From Desulfuromonadaceae bacterium (GTDB taxonomy: Bacteria; Desulfobacterota; Desulfuromonadia; Desulfuromonadales; Geopsychrobacteraceae): 12,261 nucleotides of DNA. Within the stretch, counting starts at the first letter, position 1, and each line of letters opens with the position of its first letter. Position numbers and translations under genes: made by a program. The stretch covers positions 1 to 12,261 of the forward strand of contig JADGED010000013.1 in assembly GCA_016744555.1 (NCBI GenBank). Reading direction: 5' to 3'. A model generated the notes under the pieces. It ran no database searches, was not told where the DNA came from, and saw nothing but the letters and a program-made list of their open reading frames with translations. Positions 7,774 through 12,261 of the stretch are shown here, piece after piece.

Positions 7774-8840
7774 TGGCGCAAGAATCGTGGCAGTTAGCAT
7801 TGCAGAATAGTATCGTCAGGGTTGAACAATTAGCCACCCGCTTTGAATTTGATCACCGTTCATTGATTCCAGTGGAAAGTCGCTACCCATTGCGAATTAC
7901 CCCTTATTATGCTGATTTAATTGAACAGGTCGGTGACCCTATTTGGAAGCAGTGTGTTCCAGATCTATGCGAGTTAGATGAAACTGGATTTATTGATCCT
8001 CTTGCCGAGGATGAATTTTCTCCGGTACCAACGGTAATTCATAGGTATCCAGATCGAGTAATCTTTTATGTTTCCGGCGTCTGTGCCAGCTATTGCCGCT
8101 TTTGTACCAGAAAGAGAAAAATAGGCTGTAGTGACAGTTCGGTAAGCTTTCGGGAGCTGCGTGATGGTATTGATTATATCGCCGCTAATACCCAGATTAG
8201 GGACGTGATTTTTTCCGGTGGGGATCCATTGTTGTTGCCAGACTCGGTGCTTAAAGATTTATTGCAGCGCATCCATGCTATACCACATGTGGAGATAATT
8301 CGCCTTGGTAGCCGGATTCCGGTTACTTTGCCAGAACGTATTACCGAAAAATTGTGCACCATGTTAAAACAATTTGCCCCGCTATATTTAAATGCCCATT
8401 TTAACCATCCACGTGAACTCACTGCCGAAGCAAAAGAGGCTTGTGGCCGTTTAGCTGATGCTGGAATTGTGCTGGGTAATCAAACTGTATTGTTGCGTGG
8501 TGTCAATGATGATCCACATATTATCGCTGAATTGTTTCGTGGCTTATTGAAAATGCGGGTGCGCCCCTACTATTTGCATCAGATGGATTTGGTTAGCGGT
8601 ACCGATCATTTTCGTACTTCGGTAAACACAGGGCTAACTATTATGCACTCATTGCGTGGTGAGGTTTCTGGGCTGGCAATCCCTAATTATGTTATTGATC
8701 TTCCAGGTGGTAAAGGCAAAGTGGAATTGCTACCAAAATATGTTAAGAAAGATGGCGGTAAGTTATTGATTAAAGCTCGTGATGGTAGTGTGGTTGAATA
8801 TCCCGAAGTGCTTGATATTGTAACTGAAAGAGGTTGTTGA
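7773..8840 (+). CDS. KamA-family radical SAM aminomutase (lysine 2,3-aminomutase-like)
   Basis: This is a radical SAM, PLP-dependent enzyme of the lysine 2,3-aminomutase family, which interconverts alpha- and beta-lysine. The [4Fe-4S] motif CxxxCxxC is at Cys104, Cys108 and Cys111 (CASYCRFC). SGGDPLL at 148-154 is the SAM/PLP contact. PGGKGK at 311-316 places Lys316 where the PLP lysine of clostridial KAM sits. Arg113, Asp272 and Asp309 align with the lysine-binding residues Arg134, Asp293 and Asp330 of that enzyme, so a lysine-like substrate is likely. At 355 residues it lacks the C-terminal zinc-binding extension of KAM and is close in size to EpmB, which makes beta-lysine for elongation factor P. 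No efp, epmA or ablB lies in the window, so the exact role is open. It is coupled on both sides by overlaps. Confidence 0.9.
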   Translation: MAQESWQLALQNSIVRVEQLATRFEFDHRSLIPVESRYPLRITPYYADLIEQVGDPIWKQCVPDLCELDETGFIDPLAEDEFSPVPTVIHRYPDRVIFYVSGVCASYCRFCTRKRKIGCSDSSVSFRELRDGIDYIAANTQIRDVIFSGGDPLLLPDSVLKDLLQRIHAIPHVEIIRLGSRIPVTLPERITEKLCTMLKQFAPLYLNAHFNHPRELTAEAKEACGRLADAGIVLGNQTVLLRGVNDDPHIIAELFRGLLKMRVRPYYLHQMDLVSGTDHFRTSVNTGLTIMHSLRGEVSGLAIPNYVIDLPGGKGKVELLPKYVKKDGGKLLIKARDGSVVEYPEVLDIVTERGC

Positions 8841-9682
8841 TGAAAAACTTTTTAGCGCCAGCTGAACTTGCCAAGGCATTAGTTGCTTGGGGGGAAGCAA
8901 AGAAGCAGCGAACCGTATTGCAATTGCTGCTGCTTGGTTTTCTTGCCGGAGCCTATATCGGTTTTGCTGCCCACTTAGCAACAGTGGCTGGTAGTGGTGA
9001 ATTTGGTTGGATCGGCCTGAAGAAGATTTTGGTTGGTGCCGTATTTAGTACCGGTTTGATGTTGGTAATAATCCCTGGTTCCGAATTGTGGACCGGTAAT
9101 ACCATGTTGACTGCCGCCTTTTTAGAGAAAAAACTCTCTTTCGCTCAAGTAATGCGCAATTGGTTTTGGGTTTACTTAGGCAATCTACTGGGCTCGGTCT
9201 TTCTCGCTTGGATGATTGTTGGGCAAACTGGAATTATGGATGGTGTTTTTGGTGGCACTGCGCTGCAAATTGCTAGTGCAAAGGTTAGTCATGAGGTGGT
9301 TGGCCATTCCCACAACAGCGCATATTTTTTCCGTGGTATTGGGTGTAATTGGTTGGTTTGTTTGGCGGTACTGTTAGCTATGTCTGCTCAAGACATAGCC
9401 GGAAAAATTGCAGGTATATTCTTTCCGATTATGGCTTTTGTCGCCGCTGGATTTGAGCACGTGGTTGCTAATATGTATTTTATCCCTGCGGGAATTTTTG
9501 CTAAAAATATACCCAGTGCACGTTTAGCATCGGGACTTGATGCTGCTGTTATTGATAAGCTTAATTGGATTTCCATGTGGCAAAATAATTTATTTGCTGT
9601 CACTTTAGGAAATTTCGTTGGTGGTGGAATATTTGTTGCCGGGATTTATTGGTGGTTGTATTTGCGTGAGACTAAATGCTAA
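8840..9682 (+). CDS. Formate/nitrite transporter (FNT) family channel
   Basis: This 280-residue inner-membrane channel belongs to the FNT family, whose members pass small monovalent anions (formate, nitrite or hydrosulfide) as pentamers. Six helices are visible (about 30-52, 60-80, 105-127, 168-182, 188-222 and 252-274). Family marks are FLAGAYIGFA at 34-43, NWFWVYLGNLLGS at 107-119 and FEHVVANMYFIP at 205-216. His207 corresponds to the gating histidine of FocA, and GNFVGGG is at 257-263. The start is the ATG at 8840, which shares its A with the kamA-like stop (TGATG), with AAAGAGG 6 nt upstream; two upstream TTG codons are not needed. It ends the operon. Which anion it carries cannot be read from the sequence; the rhodanese neighbour makes hydrosulfide worth considering. 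Confidence 0.9.
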   Translation: MKNFLAPAELAKALVAWGEAKKQRTVLQLLLLGFLAGAYIGFAAHLATVAGSGEFGWIGLKKILVGAVFSTGLMLVIIPGSELWTGNTMLTAAFLEKKLSFAQVMRNWFWVYLGNLLGSVFLAWMIVGQTGIMDGVFGGTALQIASAKVSHEVVGHSHNSAYFFRGIGCNWLVCLAVLLAMSAQDIAGKIAGIFFPIMAFVAAGFEHVVANMYFIPAGIFAKNIPSARLASGLDAAVIDKLNWISMWQNNLFAVTLGNFVGGGIFVAGIYWWLYLRETKC

Positions 9683-9729
9683 ATGCGCAAGGTTAAGTTA
9701 CTGCAACTACAAAAATGTTACTTTATTTG

Positions 9730-9775
9730 CTTTCATGGACTAACGTAGTATTTGTATTTCGTTAGTCCATGAAAG
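9730..9775. repeat. Perfect 16-bp inverted repeat in the FNT 3' region
   Basis: The arms at 9730-9745 and 9760-9775 are exact reverse complements (core TTTCATGGACTAACG), with a 14-nt loop. This is long enough to form a stable hairpin in RNA from either strand. It lies 47 nt after the FNT stop. Neither side is followed by a good T-run, so it is not a textbook intrinsic terminator. It could protect the 3' end of the operon mRNA, act as a factor-dependent stop, or be a protein-binding palindrome. Confidence 0.75.
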
Positions 9776-9780
9776 AAATT

Positions 9781-9862
9781 AATCAGCTAACCCAGTCACC
9801 CTACTTGCCGTTGGCAGGTTCCGTCTATGAACTAATCACTTTGCTTCGCAGCTAATTTTTTT
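9781..9862 (+). terminator. Long-range hairpin ending in a T7 run; possible terminator or structured RNA
   Basis: AATCAGCT at 9781-9788 can pair with AGCTAATT at 9850-9857 with one mismatch, and a T7 run covers 9856-9862. An inner hairpin forms from TGCC 9806-9809 and GGCA 9813-9816, with possible extension ACC 9798-9800 to GGT 9817-9819. On the plus strand this could end transcription of the FNT operon. On the minus strand the closing stem pairs fully, because the C-A mismatch becomes a U-G pair, which favours a minus-strand RNA instead. The rest of the 229-nt gap 9683-9911 shows nothing else I can name. Confidence 0.35.
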
Positions 9863-9911
9863 ATTCCGGCTGTGTCAAACGGTCAACATCGAAGGTTGTG
9901 GGATCAATGAA

Positions 9912-10349
9912 TTATACTGCCGCTTGAATAATATTTTCCATCACCGCATAAGTCCCATTCATCCGAGTGGCAAAATCATCATCAGAAGGTGCATCAGGAA
10001 ATTCATTGTGTCCAAGCAGTTCGGCCATCAAATCTTTAGAATAACCAAGGAAACGAATTTCGGTTTTTTCTCCCTTAGTATAGATGAAAATAAACTTTTG
10101 GACAAAAACACTACGCTCAGGATTGGCAAAAAGTGATTTGCTGGATACTTCCGGCTTGCATATTTGTAGCATGATGTGGCGATATTGATTGGGAAGGTTA
10201 AAACCTGCATTGCGGTAAAATTTAACCAGATCGGACTTATCTTGATGGTGGATGCTGAAGCCCTTTGCTTCTATCTCTGTGGTTAAATCTTGAAGGAAAG
10301 TTTCGAGTGGCTTGTCGGTTGAATTTTTAAAAATAGTAACGTCTGCCAT
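9912..10349 (-). CDS. Small DUF302-like protein
   Basis: This is a 145-residue soluble protein with no signal peptide or membrane helix. The central part resembles the DUF302 family: YRHIMLQICKPEVSSKSL at about 56-73, FANPERS at 74-80, then a hydrophobic strand, FIFIY, and a closing LMAELLG helix at 107-113. DUF302 proteins usually have a Pro-Cys-Arg at the strand that here reads VQKF, so if this is the family it is a diverged member. Cys64 is the only cysteine. DUF302 function is not established. AGGGGA lies 4 nt before the ATG. It stands alone on the minus strand, 119 nt downstream of the fapA-type gene, with its own promoter and palindrome at 10401-10429. Confidence 0.6.
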   Translation of the reverse strand: MADVTIFKNSTDKPLETFLQDLTTEIEAKGFSIHHQDKSDLVKFYRNAGFNLPNQYRHIMLQICKPEVSSKSLFANPERSVFVQKFIFIYTKGEKTEIRFLGYSKDLMAELLGHNEFPDAPSDDDFATRMNGTYAVMENIIQAAV

Positions 10350-10400
10350 GATGTCCCCTGTGCTTAGTTAGGTTGAAATATAGAAGCGTCGAATCCATGT

Positions 10401-10429
10401 ATCGTAATATTCAATTAATTGAATGTCAA
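10401..10429 (-). promoter_or_regulatory. Promoter with operator-like palindrome for the DUF302-like gene
   Basis: On the minus strand, TTGACA (10424-10429) is a perfect -35 box. TACGAT (10401-10406, 4 of 6) is the -10, with an optimal 17-nt spacer. The spacer is occupied by a perfect 16-bp palindrome, ATTCAATTAATTGAAT at 10409-10424, which overlaps the last base of the -35. A repressor bound there would block RNA polymerase. The transcript leader would be about 45 nt. Confidence 0.6.
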
Positions 10430-10468
10430 CTGTCTAGTTCAAGTTTAATTTAGCTTAGGAGCATTACT

Positions 10469-11980
10469 CTAAGCAGGTTCTTCTGTGGTGGGCTTCTCAT
10501 CTTCAGCATCTGCTGCATTAAAGATAAGTGGTGAATAGGTTAGGTAGCGTAAGCCGTCTTGGTCTTGGTTTTCTATAATTGAAACAGGTCCAGAAATTTC
10601 ATTTTTCATTTCAAGGTGAGTTTCTCCTAAAGTTATTATGGCTCCCTCTTGCAGCTTACTTATAATGTTGATTTTGGGGTTTGCAGTGGTGTGCTCTTGG
10701 GTAGAGAAGCTTTGCAGTTCTTCATTTCGCTCTTCACGCTCCTCTTCGATATTGACTTGGCGGTTGGCAAGGATACCAATACGCAACTCAATCGCTTCAC
10801 GTAGTGCTTTGCGCTGCTCTGCATGGGGTTTTTTATTAAGCGATTCAAGAGAAGTTTTGATCCTTTTGCCCTGATCAATTAAACTTTTTACCCGGGTACG
10901 AAGAAATGTTAGCCGGTCAGTTTCGGGGAAATAAATTCCCGAGGTCATTTGGGTTTTAGTCCCCGTTGCAGCACCAACCATTTTTGCTTCAATGCCTTCA
11001 AGGGCGATAACTTCGCCACCAGTTATCAAGCCGTTGGGAAGATTTATTTTACCCGTTGCTTTTACACTTGAGTTACGCAGTTCGTGAGAGATGTTTACAT
11101 CGCCCCAACATTCAACTTTTACCTGATTTAGGTAGCGAGCGGTTAAGGTGCCATTGCATTTTATTTTGCCTCGACCTCTGCCAGCCATAGTTCCAATGGT
11201 TATTGGGCCATCAGCGCTTAGTTGGCAATCACCTACAGAACCAGTAATGTGAATTCCTTTTGTCGCAGAGATATTGAAATCGTCTAGGACGTCCCCTTTT
11301 ATATCGACAAACCCATTGAATTGGATGTGCCCTACACTAAGGTCGACGTCACTACTAATAACCAGTTCTTCCGCAATGGTAATTACGTTATTTTCAAAGA
11401 CAACTCGACCTTGTTCTGTAGCAATAACCTCAATGCCATCGCCGGTTATTTTGGTGCCTTTACCGGCAACTATTTTGCATTCTTTACCGTGTAGCTGGGC
11501 TATAGGTTGATCGAAAATAGATTGTCCTGGGGCACCTTCGGTGGGAAAATGGATTACCCCAATTTTTTGGTCGACCTCAACATTGGTAAAGGTTTGCAGC
11601 GACTTGAAGTCAACGCGGCCAAAATCATCTTCTTCAAGTTCTGATTCTTCTTTGCCGGTATTTACAATAAGTTTAAACCAACCGTCATCGCCATTGATTG
11701 GTGCCAAGCCTTTTGCAACAATAAAACCTTGTGGATCTTCCCCATGGCTGGCTTCGGTGCAGAAGAGAGCGACTTGCTCAAGGTCAACAGTTGTAGTGAT
11801 ATCGTTATTGCGCAAAATACTAATTAAGTCGGTAGGGGAGATACTTTTATTAGTGTCGTGAACAGTTATATTAGCATGGCATTCAAGCTGATTATTTATC
11901 GAAATAAGTTGCAATGAGTACTCGTCAGTAACATAATCACCAATTATTTTAGAACCGATATCGACATTTTGTTGAGCCAT
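10469..11980 (-). CDS. FapA / DUF342 family polymer-forming protein
   Basis: This is a 503-residue cytoplasmic protein of the DUF342 (FapA, flagellar assembly protein A-like) family. The N-terminal half holds the family domain, with VDQKIGVIHFPTEGAPGQSI at about 136-155 and the IVAGKGTKITGDG turn near 170-182. Residues about 195-340 are a repetitive beta-strand stretch (HIQFNGFVDIKGDV, GIHITGSV, PITIGTM, KIKCNGTLTARYL) that should form a right-handed beta-helix, similar to bactofilins. A charged helical segment at about 355-425 is probable coiled coil, and the tail is acidic. No membrane helix is seen. The ribosome site before the ATG is weak (GAGAA). Members have been linked to flagella and cell-surface organisation, but there is no flagellar gene in this window, so a structural or signalling role is a guess. 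Confidence 0.85.
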   Translation of the reverse strand: MAQQNVDIGSKIIGDYVTDEYSLQLISINNQLECHANITVHDTNKSISPTDLISILRNNDITTTVDLEQVALFCTEASHGEDPQGFIVAKGLAPINGDDGWFKLIVNTGKEESELEEDDFGRVDFKSLQTFTNVEVDQKIGVIHFPTEGAPGQSIFDQPIAQLHGKECKIVAGKGTKITGDGIEVIATEQGRVVFENNVITIAEELVISSDVDLSVGHIQFNGFVDIKGDVLDDFNISATKGIHITGSVGDCQLSADGPITIGTMAGRGRGKIKCNGTLTARYLNQVKVECWGDVNISHELRNSSVKATGKINLPNGLITGGEVIALEGIEAKMVGAATGTKTQMTSGIYFPETDRLTFLRTRVKSLIDQGKRIKTSLESLNKKPHAEQRKALREAIELRIGILANRQVNIEEEREERNEELQSFSTQEHTTANPKINIISKLQEGAIITLGETHLEMKNEISGPVSIIENQDQDGLRYLTYSPLIFNAADAEDEKPTTEEPA

Positions 11981-12058
11981 AAATATATTTCTCGCTTACC
12001 GTAGTATTTTGGTACAATTAGAAGACGAATATTAATATTAACATATTTATCGGTTAAG

Positions 12059-12087
12059 ATACTAATTTCCTTAAGCTAAAATGTCAA
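12059..12087 (-). promoter_or_regulatory. Candidate promoter for the fapA-type gene
   Basis: On the minus strand, TTGACA (12082-12087) is followed by a 17-nt spacer and TAGTAT (12059-12064, 4 of 6). The leader would be about 70 nt to the ATG at 11980. The 139-nt gap 11981-12119 is very AT-rich and must also contain the rightward promoter of the DUF2288 gene. TAAAAT at 12077-12082 with TTAAGA 17 nt upstream is a weak rightward candidate. Confidence 0.5.
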
Positions 12088-12119
12088 TTGTCCTAATTTA
12101 ATTATTGAAAAGGTAGTCT

Positions 12120-12261
12120 ATGTCTGAAATGGTAAACAGTTTTAAACGTGATCTCGCTGATGTCTCTTGGCGGGAGCTTAAAATTCATTTGCAACGTGAT
12201 GCATTAATTACGGTTGCGGAAGACCTCGATATTATTGTTGTTGCTACTGCTGTCGCCAATG
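12120..12261 (+). CDS. DUF2288 family protein (3' end outside window)
   Basis: The first 47 residues are visible, starting MSEMVNSFKRDLADVSWREL and continuing through HLQRDALITVAEDLDIIVVATAVAN. The stretch of W-x-E-L followed by HLQRDA and the DLD segment matches the start of the small DUF2288 family (about 100 residues), whose function is unknown. AAAGG lies 6 nt before the ATG at 12120. The frame is open to the end of the window. It is divergent from the fapA-type gene across a 139-nt AT-rich gap. Confidence 0.75.
   Translation, partial: MSEMVNSFKRDLADVSWRELKIHLQRDALITVAEDLDIIVVATAVAN

Noticed and set aside
8834..8839. TTG-TTG start for the FNT channel
   Set aside because: These codons fall in the spacer between the AAAGAGG site and the ATG at 8840.
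9781..9862. Confident call of a GEMM-I riboswitch
   Set aside because: Only partial conserved words are present, the first hairpin is absent and no gene follows on that strand, so it is kept as a question only.
11541..11861. 106-codon open frame on the plus strand
   Set aside because: It is antisense to the fapA-type gene and its serine-rich composition is typical of a reverse-frame shadow.
1..12261. tRNA, rRNA, CRISPR array, insertion sequence or phage genes
   Set aside because: I saw no cloverleaf, repeat-spacer series, transposase or integrase reading frame, or direct target repeats.

Overview
The window is a compact, AT-leaning bacterial chromosomal segment. It looks like a Gram-negative proteobacterium in the broad sense. 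The long PstC/PstA type, SlyX, DUF3422 and DUF2288 are common in Gammaproteobacteria. The rhodanese + MauE/DoxX pair, KamA and a FapA-type DUF342 protein also fit the Desulfuromonadia. The sequence alone does not decide between the two. There is no rRNA, tRNA, CRISPR array, transposase or phage gene, and coding density is high.

Region 1 (1-5067, + strand) is the inner part of a phosphate-specific transport operon: pstC (its 5' end lies before the window), pstA, pstB and phoU. Both permeases are the long type. PstC carries a beta-propeller-like (WD-type) domain before its permease domain, and PstA carries a roughly 240-residue insertion with a coiled coil between its first helix and its permease core. 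PstB has a full set of ABC ATPase motifs, and PhoU has both metal-binding helical repeats. Convergent to phoU is a DUF3422 gene (5107-6432, - strand), a helical-stalk protein with two C-terminal membrane helices.

Region 2 (6613-9682, + strand) is a tightly coupled five-gene operon: slyX, a membrane-anchored rhodanese, a MauE/DoxX-type membrane protein with a Cys-Gly-Cys motif, a KamA-family radical SAM aminomutase and a formate/nitrite-type (FNT) channel. All four junctions overlap (8 nt, ATGA, TAATG, TGATG), which implies translational coupling and coordinated output. The sulfur-handling proteins, the lysine 2,3-aminomutase-like enzyme and the small-anion channel have no textbook joint pathway. 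This is the most interesting unit in the window.

Region 3 (9683-9911) is non-coding and structured. It holds a perfect 16-bp inverted repeat and a second long-range foldable segment that ends in a T7 run.

Region 4 (9912-12261) holds two leftward genes, each with its own TTGACA-type promoter: a DUF302-like small protein and a FapA-type DUF342 polymer-binding protein. The DUF302-like gene's promoter has a perfect 16-bp palindrome in its spacer. A rightward DUF2288 gene begins at 12120 and is cut off by the window end.
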